NCBI GenBank assembly: GCA_030655075.1
Contig: JAURWE010000103.1
Coordinates: 6,612-70,611 of the forward strand
DNA: 64,000 bases
DNA from: Pararhizobium sp.
Lineage (GTDB): Bacteria > Pseudomonadota > Alphaproteobacteria > Rhizobiales > Rhizobiaceae
Direction: 5' to 3'
The notes below the pieces were generated by a model. That model was not told the origin of the DNA. It was given only the letters and a program-made list of their open reading frames with translations, and searched no databases. The translations under genes were made by a program, and so were the position numbers. Shown piece by piece: positions 34,785-43,076 of this stretch (the first letter of the stretch is position 1; each line of letters starts with the position of its first letter).

Positions 34785-35477
34785 GTGGCAAAATCATCAC
34801 CCAGCAGAACCCGCAGGCGGCCCTCCCGCCGCTCTAAAAAAACAGGCGGCATGGGTGCCTGGATCATTGTCGGCCTGCTGGCCGCCGGCGGCATCCTGTT
34901 CCAGGAAAATCAGACGGCCGCGATGAAATTTGTCGGCCGCTATCTTCCTGCGGAAAAATCGGAAAAACACGAGGCTCGCAAAACGCTTCCCGAACCACGG
35001 CACAAGGTGACGGCACAGCGAACGGCCGAACGGGCCGTGGAGCGCAAAGCCACGCTCGTCTCCCTGCCGAAACCCGTCCAGCGCCCGGCCGGAGAGCTGA
35101 CGGCGGCCGAACCAGCCTTCGCCGGTACCTGGTACCTCTGCGCCTCTCGCACCGACAATTGCGTCAGCGACAGCAGCACCATCGTGCACAACGGCAAGAA
35201 AATCCACATCGCCGATATCGCCACACCCGAAACCCGGCAGGCCAAATGCGAGAACGAACGCAGACGCGGCATGGAAACGATGATGCGTCTGAAAGACCTC
35301 CTGAACGCCGGCCCCTTCACCGAGATCGAGGCGACCGGACGCCAGGATGGCGGCACAGGCCAAACCCTGCGCGTCCTCATCCGCCACGGCGAATCCGTGG
35401 GAGGGCAATTGGTCAAGGAAGGTCTGGCCCGGAAATGGACCGGTAAAAAGCAGACTTGGTGCGGCGGTAAAGTCTAG
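34785..35477 (+). CDS. Membrane-anchored thermonuclease-fold (SNase-like) protein
   Basis: The 230-residue protein has a basic N terminus (SRTRRRPSRRSKK), one membrane helix (about 25-42, GAWIIVGLLAAGGILF) and a linker of about 70 residues. A C-terminal OB-fold nuclease domain follows (VHNGKKIHIADIATPETRQ, then LRVLIRHGESVGGQLVKEGL). The usual calcium-site DGDT before the first strand is DSST here, so nuclease activity is doubtful. The GTG start at 34785 has GGAG eight bases upstream. Four cysteines in the outer domain may form disulfides. It is the last of the small-gene run. Confidence 0.78.
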   Translation: MAKSSPSRTRRRPSRRSKKTGGMGAWIIVGLLAAGGILFQENQTAAMKFVGRYLPAEKSEKHEARKTLPEPRHKVTAQRTAERAVERKATLVSLPKPVQRPAGELTAAEPAFAGTWYLCASRTDNCVSDSSTIVHNGKKIHIADIATPETRQAKCENERRRGMETMMRLKDLLNAGPFTEIEATGRQDGGTGQTLRVLIRHGESVGGQLVKEGLARKWTGKKQTWCGGKV

Positions 35478-35482
35478 AATCT

Positions 35483-35501
35483 GGCGGTTTTGAAATCCGC
35501 C
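35483..35501. terminator. Weak convergent hairpin
   Basis: GGCGG (35483-35487) pairs with CCGCC (35497-35501) around a T/A-rich loop, between the convergent nuclease-like gene and the small gene after putA. The stem is short and no clean T-run follows. Confidence 0.3.
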
Positions 35502-35509
35502 CTATCATA

Positions 35510-35695
35510 TCAATCCAGCTCCATGGGCATATGAAACCCCTCCGGCAACGGTCCAGAGAACGGCTCAACGGGCAAAGCCGCAGGCTCGGCTTTGCCTTTG
35601 ACTTCATGCGCTGCCACAACGGCCTTAAGTCCGAGAGGCTTGTATCTGAGCAGCAGGTCGTCCTGCGGCTTATGCCGGTTTTCATCTGATGCCAT
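35510..35695 (-). CDS. Small hypothetical protein downstream of putA
   Basis: The 61-residue soluble protein starts MASDENRHKPQDDLLLRYKP and is rich in Pro and Lys. AAGGAGG with seven-base spacing favours ATG 35695 over the ATG six bases earlier. It begins 26 bases after the putA stop on the same strand, so it is probably co-transcribed with putA. No family is recognised. The strong ribosome binding site and operon position are the evidence that it is real. Confidence 0.6.
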   Translation of the reverse strand: MASDENRHKPQDDLLLRYKPLGLKAVVAAHEVKGKAEPAALPVEPFSGPLPEGFHMPMELD

Positions 35696-35721
35696 TGCCA
35701 TTCCTCCTTGGCGTGTGGAGG

Positions 35722-38700
35722 TCAGCCGATGGTCATCAGGCTGGCATTACCGCCTGCCGCTGCGGTGTTGATCGACGTCGACACCTCTTCGAGCAACCAG
35801 TTCAGGCAATACGCACCGTTGTCTGTGTTCAACTCCTCTGTGGTCGCGGCCTGTACCAGGACGAGAGGTCCACCGAGCGTCGCAATCTTCCTGTTGACCT
35901 CCTGAATGCGCAGGGTATCGCCTTCGACCAGCGCTCCGGCGAACGGCCCGGCGGCCGCCCAGTCGGAGTTCCATGAAACCCGCGATGCGATCGAAGCGGG
36001 GAGTGACGTCAAAACCCGCTCAAGATTCGAAGCCGTGTCGATCACCACGTCGTTGCCGGTCGCGAGCGCGGCAGCCAATTGGCGGAAAAGCCCACGTTGG
36101 GTCTGGGGTACAAGAAGAATGCGGCCGCGAGGATGCAGCGCGTAAAGGTTTCGTTCGCCGACAGGTCCCACCAGTTCCTGATTGAGGCCGAGCGCGGAGA
36201 TGTCAGCAAGGTCGCGCGCCGCGTCCGCATCGGCATTGTGGCCGCGGCGGCCAAGCCAGGATGCAAATTCGCGAAGCGCCGGATCGGTATGAACAGAGCT
36301 ATGGCGGGGCGGCACGGGAGCACGCTGCACCAAGCGGCCAATATAGAGCGGGCCACCGGCCTTTGGACCCGTACCGGACAGTCCGCGGCCGCCGAACGGC
36401 TGGACACCCACCACGGCACCGATGATGTTGCGGTTCACATAGAGATTGCCCGCCTTGATTTTGCTCGTCACGTGTTCGATCGTCTCGTCGAGGCGCGTGT
36501 GGAGACCGAAGGTCAGGCCGTAACCAGAATCGTTGACCTCATCGATAAGCCTGTCGAGATCCTCCCGGCGATAACGCATCACATGCAGGACTGGCCCAAA
36601 CACTTCGCGGGTGAGGTCCGACATCATCTTGAGCTCGATGATCGTCGGGGCGACGAAAGTTCCCAGTTCGGCACTGGCAGGCAAAGGAAGTTGGTCGACC
36701 TTGCAGCCGAGCGACCGCATCCGCTCGATGTGTTTCTCGATCTCCTCCTTGGCTCCCGCGTTGATGACAGGGCCGATGTCGATTTTCAGCTCGTCTGTCC
36801 GGCCGATCGAAAGCTCCTTCAGAGCGCCCTTCAGCATCGCCAGGGTACGGTCGGCGACATCCTCCTGGAGGCACAGCACACGCAGGGCCGAACAACGCTG
36901 CCCCGCACTGTCGAATGCCGAAGAGATAACGTCGAAGACCACCTGCTCGGCGAGAGCGGACGAGTCGACGATCATGCCGTTCTGCCCACCCGTTTCAGCA
37001 ATCAAGGGGATCGGCTTTCCAGAAGCAGAGAGCCGTTCGGCGAGTTGTGCCTGGATCTGACGGGCCACCTCTGTCGAGCCCGTGAACATGACACCTGCGG
37101 TCTCTGGTGCCGCAACAAGCGCAGCGCCCAGTCTTCCGCTACCGGGGACGAACTGCAAAGCGCCACGAGGAACCCCAGCCTGATGCAGGATTTTCACGCT
37201 CTCGAAGGCGATGATCGGGGTCACGCCGGCGGGCTTGGCCATAACGGAGTTCCCAGCGACAAGTGCGGCGGCAACCTGCCCGGTGAAGATGGCGAGAGGG
37301 AAGTTCCAGGGGCTGATGCAAAGGACCGGACCGAGCGGGACATGCGAGGGACCGAGGGTCTTGCGCGCCTGAACGGCGTAGTAGCGGAGAAAATCGATGG
37401 CTTCGCGCACCTCACCGACCGCGTTGGCAGCGGACTTGCCTGCTTCCCGCATGGCAATCGCCATCAGGATTTCCAGGCGTTCCTGCATGAGATCGGCCGC
37501 TCGTTCAAGGCAATTGGCCCTGTCCGATGGAGACGTGGCAGCCCATTGGGCAACCCCTTCCGCAGCCATCCGTGCGATCCGCGGCGCATCTTCGACGCCA
37601 AGTTCGGTTACCGCTCCAACAATATCGCTGTGGTCGGCCGGGTTCAGGACCGGACGCGTCTCGCCTTGCAGCGAACCATCCGAAAGCAGGGGGGTCGCAT
37701 GCCAGTCCTTGTTGACAGTGCCCTGCAATTGCGAGGCTAGGGCCGCCAGTGTTCCTTCGTTGGAAAGATCGAGACCCCTGGAGTTGACCCGCTCACGCCC
37801 ATAGAGAGCCGACGGCAGCGAGATTTGGTCGTGCGGCATGCCGATAACCGGCATCGCTTCCACGACATCAACCGGATCGGCGATGAGCTCGTCGACAGAG
37901 ACATTTTCATCCGAGATTCGGTTGACGAACGATGAGTTCGCGCCGTTTTCCAGAAGGCGGCGGACGAGGTAGGCAAGCAAGGTCTCGTGGGTGCCGACGG
38001 GCGCGTAGATGCGGCAGGGCCGATCAAGTTTTCCTTTGCCGACCACCTCATCATAGAGCGGCTCGCCCATGCCATGGAGGCACTGGAATTCATACTTGCC
38101 GATCTGGAAGTCTGGCCCTGCAAGTTCGAAGATCGTTGCCAGCGATTGCGCATTGTGCGTGGCGAACTGGGGGAACACGGCGTCCGGCGCGGCAAGAAGC
38201 TTGCGGGCGCACGCGACATAGGCGACGTCCGTGTGGACCTTGCGCGTGTAGACGGGAAAACCTTCAAGGCCATCCACCTGGGCCCGCTTGATTTCGGCGT
38301 CCCAGTAGGCGCCCTTCACCAGACGGATCATGATGCGGCGGCCCGAACGGCGGGCGAGATCGATAATGTAGTCCAGCACAAACGGGCAGCGCTTGCCGTA
38401 AGCCTGCACGACGAAACCGAGACCATTCCAGCCGCCGAAATCCTTGTCGAGGCTCAGCTCCTCGAGCAGGTCGAGCGAAAGCTCGAGTCTGTCCGCCTCT
38501 TCGGCGTCGATGTTCAGCCCGATGTCATATTGTTTGGCGAGGAGGGCAAGCTGCTTCACCTTGGGGAGAAGTTCGCCGATCACACGCTCGGTCTGTGCAC
38601 GGCTGTAGCGGGGATGCAGCGCCGACAGCTTGATCGAAATGCCGGGGCCTTCGTAGACGCCGTGGCCGCTCGAGGCCTTGCCGATCGCATGGATCGCATG

Positions 38701-39471
38701 TTCGTAGTCGCGGAAATACCGCGCGGCGTCGGCGGCCGTGGTGGCAGCCTCGCCGAGCATGTCATAGGAATACCGGAAACCGCAGGCTTCGAGCGGCTTT
38801 GAGCGCTTGATTGCCTCGTCGATGGTCTCGCCCGTCACGAACTGCTCGCCCATCATCCGCATTGCCATGTCGACGCCGCGGCGGACAACCGGTTCGCCGG
38901 CCCGCGCGATCAGGCGGGTGAGGGCAGCGGCGAGGCCCCTGTCGTTCACGGTCGACGTGAGCTTGCCCGTGACCACCAGGCCCCAGGTTGCCGCATTGAC
39001 AAACATCGATTTCGTGCCGCCGAGATGGGACTTCCAGTCTCCTTCCGCGATCTTGTCACGGATGAGTGCATCGCGCGTCTCGGTGTCCGGAATACGAAGG
39101 AGCGCCTCGGCAAGGCACATCAGCGCCACGCCTTCCTGGCTGGACAACGAATATTCGTGAACGAGGCCCTCAACCCCGGTGCCTTTGTGCTTGGCGCGCA
39201 AGGCCTCGATGAGCGTGCGCGCTGTCCTGGCAACGCTGACTTTGGTCGCCTCCGGGATGCGGGCGGCTTCGACCAGAGGCGGCAGGCAGTCGGGTTCCGG
39301 GGTCCGGTACGCCGCCGTGATGGCCTGCCGAAGGGGCGATTGTTGACGAATTGGCGGAGCAAAAGCTGCAAACGGCCGGCCGGAATTTGGTTCGGAACTG
39401 GAAAGTGGCAGCGAGGACATGGGCAACCCTTGTGACGGTTCGGCTTCCGAAACCTGCGGTTCCGGGTTCAT
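35722..39471 (-). CDS. putA: Bifunctional proline dehydrogenase / L-glutamate gamma-semialdehyde dehydrogenase PutA
   Basis: The 1249-residue enzyme oxidises proline to glutamate in two steps with substrate channelling. An N-terminal arm (1-130) precedes the FAD proline dehydrogenase barrel (about 190-490), which includes GPGISIKLSALHPRYS, NIDAEEADRLE and IRLVKGAYWDAEIKRAQ. The aldehyde dehydrogenase domain (about 570-1030) carries IAETGGQN (catalytic Glu) and GQRCSALR (catalytic Cys). A C-terminal vestigial ALDH-like domain completes a type-B PutA. There is no ribbon-helix-helix DNA-binding domain at the N terminus, so the protein cannot repress itself; the divergent Lrp-type gene supplies regulation. 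ATG 39471 is 94 bases from that gene. Confidence 0.97.
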   Translation of the reverse strand: MNPEPQVSEAEPSQGLPMSSLPLSSSEPNSGRPFAAFAPPIRQQSPLRQAITAAYRTPEPDCLPPLVEAARIPEATKVSVARTARTLIEALRAKHKGTGVEGLVHEYSLSSQEGVALMCLAEALLRIPDTETRDALIRDKIAEGDWKSHLGGTKSMFVNAATWGLVVTGKLTSTVNDRGLAAALTRLIARAGEPVVRRGVDMAMRMMGEQFVTGETIDEAIKRSKPLEACGFRYSYDMLGEAATTAADAARYFRDYEHAIHAIGKASSGHGVYEGPGISIKLSALHPRYSRAQTERVIGELLPKVKQLALLAKQYDIGLNIDAEEADRLELSLDLLEELSLDKDFGGWNGLGFVVQAYGKRCPFVLDYIIDLARRSGRRIMIRLVKGAYWDAEIKRAQVDGLEGFPVYTRKVHTDVAYVACARKLLAAPDAVFPQFATHNAQSLATIFELAGPDFQIGKYEFQCLHGMGEPLYDEVVGKGKLDRPCRIYAPVGTHETLLAYLVRRLLENGANSSFVNRISDENVSVDELIADPVDVVEAMPVIGMPHDQISLPSALYGRERVNSRGLDLSNEGTLAALASQLQGTVNKDWHATPLLSDGSLQGETRPVLNPADHSDIVGAVTELGVEDAPRIARMAAEGVAQWAATSPSDRANCLERAADLMQERLEILMAIAMREAGKSAANAVGEVREAIDFLRYYAVQARKTLGPSHVPLGPVLCISPWNFPLAIFTGQVAAALVAGNSVMAKPAGVTPIIAFESVKILHQAGVPRGALQFVPGSGRLGAALVAAPETAGVMFTGSTEVARQIQAQLAERLSASGKPIPLIAETGGQNGMIVDSSALAEQVVFDVISSAFDSAGQRCSALRVLCLQEDVADRTLAMLKGALKELSIGRTDELKIDIGPVINAGAKEEIEKHIERMRSLGCKVDQLPLPASAELGTFVAPTIIELKMMSDLTREVFGPVLHVMRYRREDLDRLIDEVNDSGYGLTFGLHTRLDETIEHVTSKIKAGNLYVNRNIIGAVVGVQPFGGRGLSGTGPKAGGPLYIGRLVQRAPVPPRHSSVHTDPALREFASWLGRRGHNADADAARDLADISALGLNQELVGPVGERNLYALHPRGRILLVPQTQRGLFRQLAAALATGNDVVIDTASNLERVLTSLPASIASRVSWNSDWAAAGPFAGALVEGDTLRIQEVNRKIATLGGPLVLVQAATTEELNTDNGAYCLNWLLEEVSTSINTAAAGGNASLMTIG

Positions 39472-39565
39472 TCGTTGAAATTACCATAAATCAATTAGGC
39501 TTTTCGACTTCATTTCGGCGTGATATATGGCTTCGAAACTTTTTTAGTCTGAACATGAGGACGAT

Positions 39566-40069
39566 ATGCCCATAGAATCGTCTACTTCTAGTGAAATCGA
39601 CCATTATGATCGAAGAATTCTTGAGCTATTGTCAGCCGATGGCCGGATCTCCGTGACTGATTTGGCGTCCAAGATAGGCCTTTCGAAAACGCCTTGCCAA
39701 CTCAGGATGAAACGGCTTATCTCAGAGGGCTACATTGAAGGCTTCACCGCAATTATCAATCCCTCCAAGCTGCAACTCGAGCACATCGCCTTCGCAGAGG
39801 TAAAGCTGACGAGCACCCAGGAAGATGCGCTTCACAAGTTCAACACCGCTGTAAAAAAAATTAAGGAAGTCGAAGAGTGCCACATGATAGCGGGCCGGTT
39901 TGATTATCTGCTCAAGATCAGAACAAGAGACATCCGGCGGTATCGCGAGGTATTGGGCGAGCGGATCTCCAATCTCCCCTATGTCGCCAGCACCTCGACA
40001 AACGTGGCGATGGAGACCGTCAAGGAGAACGGCAGCGGTCTTGCCGCAGGCCTTGCGGCTTTTCCCTGA
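39566..40069 (+). CDS. putR: Lrp/AsnC family regulator of proline catabolism, PutR type
   Basis: The 167-residue protein has an N-terminal winged HTH (residues 11-60: DHYDRRILELLSADGRISVT, then DLASKIGLSKTPCQLRMKRL). The C-terminal ligand-binding RAM domain includes EECHMIAGRFDYLLKIRTRD. Divergence from a putA that lacks a DNA-binding domain is the arrangement known for PutR in Agrobacterium and Rhodobacter, where it activates putA in response to proline. The 94-base shared promoter region is unusually AT-rich for this window, as expected for Lrp-type binding. The name rests on that context. Confidence 0.88.
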   Translation: MPIESSTSSEIDHYDRRILELLSADGRISVTDLASKIGLSKTPCQLRMKRLISEGYIEGFTAIINPSKLQLEHIAFAEVKLTSTQEDALHKFNTAVKKIKEVEECHMIAGRFDYLLKIRTRDIRRYREVLGERISNLPYVASTSTNVAMETVKENGSGLAAGLAAFP

Positions 40070-40194
40070 AAGAGGCGCCAAGCCCGGCGGTCCCTAGCGG
40101 CCTCAAAGACGGGGCATTGTTCAGCCGCCAACCCGCAGGCAACGTGCTGCGGTCCGTAAATTGTTAACGTCCCTACTCCAGTGAACCATTTGAA

Positions 40195-41271
40195 TCAGAG
40201 TCGTTCACCGCCTCTGCGATCAAAAACGTGCAGTTTTTCGCTCGGCAGACCGAGTTTGACCGTCGCTCCAAGCGCCTTCTCGGCGAGATTGCTCCCTGCC
40301 CTTGCGATAATCCGTCCGTGCGGGGTGGCAAAGAAATACAGTTTTTCATGGCCGAGGTTTTCGATGCTTTCGAGGGTTCCCTCGATACTGCACGCCGCCA
40401 GGGCGTCAATCTCGACGTGTTCGGGCCGTATCCCGACGGTCATCTCTTCCGCTGTCCGCTGCCCGGCGTGCAGATCGAGTTGCAGCGGGCCGATCATCGC
40501 CGCGCCGCCAGCGCTGCGGGCCTCGAAGAAATTCATCGGCGGCGAGCCGATGAATTTGGCGACGAACAGGTTGGCCGGACGATGATAGACCTCGTCCGGC
40601 GTGCCGAACTGCATGAGATTGGATTTTCCGGCCTGCTTCAGCGGCGCCAGCACGGCGATCCGGTCACCCATGGTCATGGCCTCCACCTGGTCGTGCGTCA
40701 CGTAGATCATCGTCGAACCGAGCTGCTTGTGAAGCCGGCCGAGTTCGTAGCGCATGGCCGCGCGGAACTCGGCATCGAGGTACGACAGCGGCTCGTCGAA
40801 CAGAAAGACCGACGGCTTGCGCACGATGGCGCGGGCCAGGGCAACGCGTTGGCGCTGTCCGCCGGAAAGCGCGCCCGGCCGCTTGTGCAGTTGGTCCTGA
40901 AGATCGACCATGCGGGCGACCTCAGCAACGCTTTTCTCGATCGTGTCGCGGTCGTCGCCGCGAAGCCGCATGCCGAAGGAGATGTTGTCGGACACCGACA
41001 TGTGCGGAAACAGCGCGTAGTTCTGAAAGACCATTGCCACGTCGCGTTTTGCCGGATCGAGATCGTTGACCCGGCGCCCGCCGATCGCCACGTCTCCATT
41101 CCGGCTCGCCTCCAGTCCGGCGATCAGGCGCAGGGTCGTGGACTTGCCGCAACCGGACGGGCCGACAAAAACGACGAACTCGCCGAGCTTGATATCCAGA
41201 TCGAGATTTTTGACGACGTCAACGGGACCGTAGGAAATATCGACGTTCTTGAGGGAGACGGCTGCGGACAT
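40195..41271 (-). CDS. Carbohydrate ABC transporter ATP-binding protein, UgpC/MalK type (importer 1)
   Basis: The 358-residue ATPase has Walker A GPSGCGKST, Q-loop FQNYALFPHM, signature LSGGQRQRVALARA and Walker B VFLFDEP. The C-terminal MalK-like regulatory domain includes VGIRPEHVEI. The D-loop region reads LSYLDAEFRAAMR where most of the family has LSNLDAKLR, a recognisable sub-branch. It is the last gene of the importer 1 operon, 33 bases after the second permease. In this family one ATPase often serves a single sugar system. Confidence 0.93.
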   Translation of the reverse strand: MSAAVSLKNVDISYGPVDVVKNLDLDIKLGEFVVFVGPSGCGKSTTLRLIAGLEASRNGDVAIGGRRVNDLDPAKRDVAMVFQNYALFPHMSVSDNISFGMRLRGDDRDTIEKSVAEVARMVDLQDQLHKRPGALSGGQRQRVALARAIVRKPSVFLFDEPLSYLDAEFRAAMRYELGRLHKQLGSTMIYVTHDQVEAMTMGDRIAVLAPLKQAGKSNLMQFGTPDEVYHRPANLFVAKFIGSPPMNFFEARSAGGAAMIGPLQLDLHAGQRTAEEMTVGIRPEHVEIDALAACSIEGTLESIENLGHEKLYFFATPHGRIIARAGSNLAEKALGATVKLGLPSEKLHVFDRRGGERL

Positions 41272-41304
41272 GGGATCGGTTCCTTCTTGTCGCGTTAAGC
41301 GGCG

Positions 41305-42138
41305 TTACTTGACAGCGCCGAGGCTGAGGCCCTGGACGATGCGGCGTTGCGCAAGGATGGCGAAGAGCGCCATCGGCAGGATGATGATGATCGATGCGGC
41401 CGACATGGCGCCCCAGTCGATCGAGGCGTAGCCGCGAAAGCCGGCAACCGCCAAGGTTACGGTCTGCGCATCGCGGAAGGTCAGCGCCAGAGCAATCGTC
41501 AGCTCGTTCCACATCTTGATGCTGTTGAGGATGACCGTGGCAGCAATGCCGGGAGCGGCGATCGGCACATAGATTTTCCAGATCGTCTGCCAGACGGTGG
41601 CACCCTCGAGGCTTGCCGCCTCGGCGAGCGCTGCCGGAATATCGGCAAAGAAGGCGCGCAGCAGCCAGATGGTGAAGGGCAGCGTGAAAATCTGGTAGAT
41701 CAGCGCCAGGCCGAAGACCGTATCGTAAAGCCCGATCCACTGGAAAAACACGTACATCGGCACGATGAACAGGAACTCGGGCAACATGTAGGAAATCAGC
41801 AGCCAGACAAGAATGGTGCGGCGTCCCGGTGCATTGCGGCGGTTGAGGAAATAGGCGGCAGGAATGCCGGCCGCAAGCGCGATGACATTGCCGATGATGC
41901 AGACGATAAGGCTGTTGAAGAAGCCGGACGAAAAACCCGTCGACGACCAGGCCTTGCCGAAGTTTTCCCAGATGGGCGTGAAGAACCAGACGGGCGGCAT
42001 GGCGAAGGCGTCGATCCGCGTCTTCAGCGCGATGGTCAGGATCCAGTAGATCGGAAAGAGCGAAATCGTGACGGCAATGAGCGCGACCAGATAGGGGACG
42101 ACAAGACCGGAACGCATGGTGGAAGCCCGAGCACTCAT
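41305..42138 (-). CDS. Carbohydrate ABC transporter permease, MalG type (importer 1)
   Basis: The 277-residue inner-membrane protein has six membrane helices. The EAA loop for the ATPase is EAASLEGATVWQTIWKIYVPIA, seen here in part as AALAEAASLEGA. The MalG-type start has a single helix followed by IALKTRIDAFAMPPVW. ATG 42138 overlaps the preceding permease stop by four bases, and the pair forms the membrane channel. The C terminus is short and basic. Confidence 0.93.
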   Translation of the reverse strand: MSARASTMRSGLVVPYLVALIAVTISLFPIYWILTIALKTRIDAFAMPPVWFFTPIWENFGKAWSSTGFSSGFFNSLIVCIIGNVIALAAGIPAAYFLNRRNAPGRRTILVWLLISYMLPEFLFIVPMYVFFQWIGLYDTVFGLALIYQIFTLPFTIWLLRAFFADIPAALAEAASLEGATVWQTIWKIYVPIAAPGIAATVILNSIKMWNELTIALALTFRDAQTVTLAVAGFRGYASIDWGAMSAASIIIILPMALFAILAQRRIVQGLSLGAVK

Positions 42139-42998
42139 GCCTTTTCTCCATCGTCGCTGTCGATCATCAGATAGATGATGCAAAGGGTGAGAATGATCAG
42201 CGAGAAGACCACGGCAATGGCTGCGGATTCCCCGAATTTGTAGGACTTGAAGGCGGTCTGGTAGGCCAGCGTCTGCACGGTTTCCGTGGCCCTGAGCGGC
42301 CCGCCGCCGGTGGTACCGAAAATGATGTCGAAGACTTTCAGCGTGTCGATCGTGCGGAAGATGATGACGGTGATCAGCACGGGTTTGAGCATCGGCAGAG
42401 TGACATGGCGGAAGGTCTGGAACGGCGTCGCCCCCTCCAGCTTCGCGGCCTCGAAAGGCTCGCTTGGCAAGCTTTTCAGCGCCGAAGAGAGAATGATGAA
42501 GGTGAAGGCGGTCTGCCACCAGGTATCGATCATGATGATCGAGGGCATGGCCGTCGGCACGGTGCCGAGCCAGGCCGGACCGGCAATGCCGATCAGGGAC
42601 AACAGATAGTTGACGATGCCAAGGGTGGGATCGAGCATCACCTTCCAGATCAGCGACACGGCAATGCCCGACACCATCAGCGGCATGATCATCAGGGTCC
42701 GGATCAGGCCGGCACCGACCGTGATGCGGTTGATAGCAAGGGCAAGGCCAAGACCCAGCAGAGTCTCGATGACGACGGCGGAAATGGCGAAATAGAAAGT
42801 GTTGAACAGCGCTTTGGGAAAGCTCGATCCCGACAGGATGCGGGAGAAATTGCGCAAGCCCACGAACTTGCTGGTGGCACCCCAGTTCCATTCCAAGAGC
42901 GACAGATAGCCGGCATAGATGATGGGATAGAGCGTTCCGGCCGCCAGCAGGAGAATGCAGGGCAGGATCAGCCAACGGAAATGTTTCTCTCGATGCAT
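42135..42998 (-). CDS. Carbohydrate ABC transporter permease, MalF type (importer 1)
   Basis: The 287-residue permease has six helices and the EAA loop EAAKLEGATPFQTFRHVTLPML. The early GYLSLLEWNWGATSKFVGL segment is typical of MalF/UgpA proteins. It is separated from the binding-protein gene by 78 bases that contain a strong hairpin, and overlaps the partner permease by four bases. Confidence 0.93.
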   Translation of the reverse strand: MHREKHFRWLILPCILLLAAGTLYPIIYAGYLSLLEWNWGATSKFVGLRNFSRILSGSSFPKALFNTFYFAISAVVIETLLGLGLALAINRITVGAGLIRTLMIMPLMVSGIAVSLIWKVMLDPTLGIVNYLLSLIGIAGPAWLGTVPTAMPSIIMIDTWWQTAFTFIILSSALKSLPSEPFEAAKLEGATPFQTFRHVTLPMLKPVLITVIIFRTIDTLKVFDIIFGTTGGGPLRATETVQTLAYQTAFKSYKFGESAAIAVVFSLIILTLCIIYLMIDSDDGEKA

Positions 42999-43037
42999 GG
43001 ATTCAATCCTGCGGTTTGGACCAGATCTTGGCGGATC

Positions 43038-43067
43038 GGCAAGGCCGGGCGGTGCCTCGGCCTTGCC
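43038..43067 (-). promoter_or_regulatory. Intercistronic hairpin between binding-protein and permease genes (importer 1)
   Basis: GGCAAGGCCG (43038-43047) and CGGCCTTGCC (43058-43067) form a perfect 10-bp stem with a 10-base loop, starting 9 bases after the binding-protein stop. It is placed to protect the 3' end of that message or to lower expression of the permeases. No T-run suited to full termination follows on the minus strand. Confidence 0.7.
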
Positions 43068-43076
43068 TTTTGCTCG

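Noticed and set aside
36079..37740. A 553-codon open frame antisense to putA
   Set aside because: putA is certain on the other strand, and the antisense translation is compositionally odd (Arg/His/Asp-rich) with no recognisable domain.
42139..42975. Upstream extension of the MalG-type permease frame through the MalF-type permease
   Set aside because: The extension is an out-of-frame reading of the upstream permease; the four-base ATGA overlap at 42135-42138 gives the natural start.
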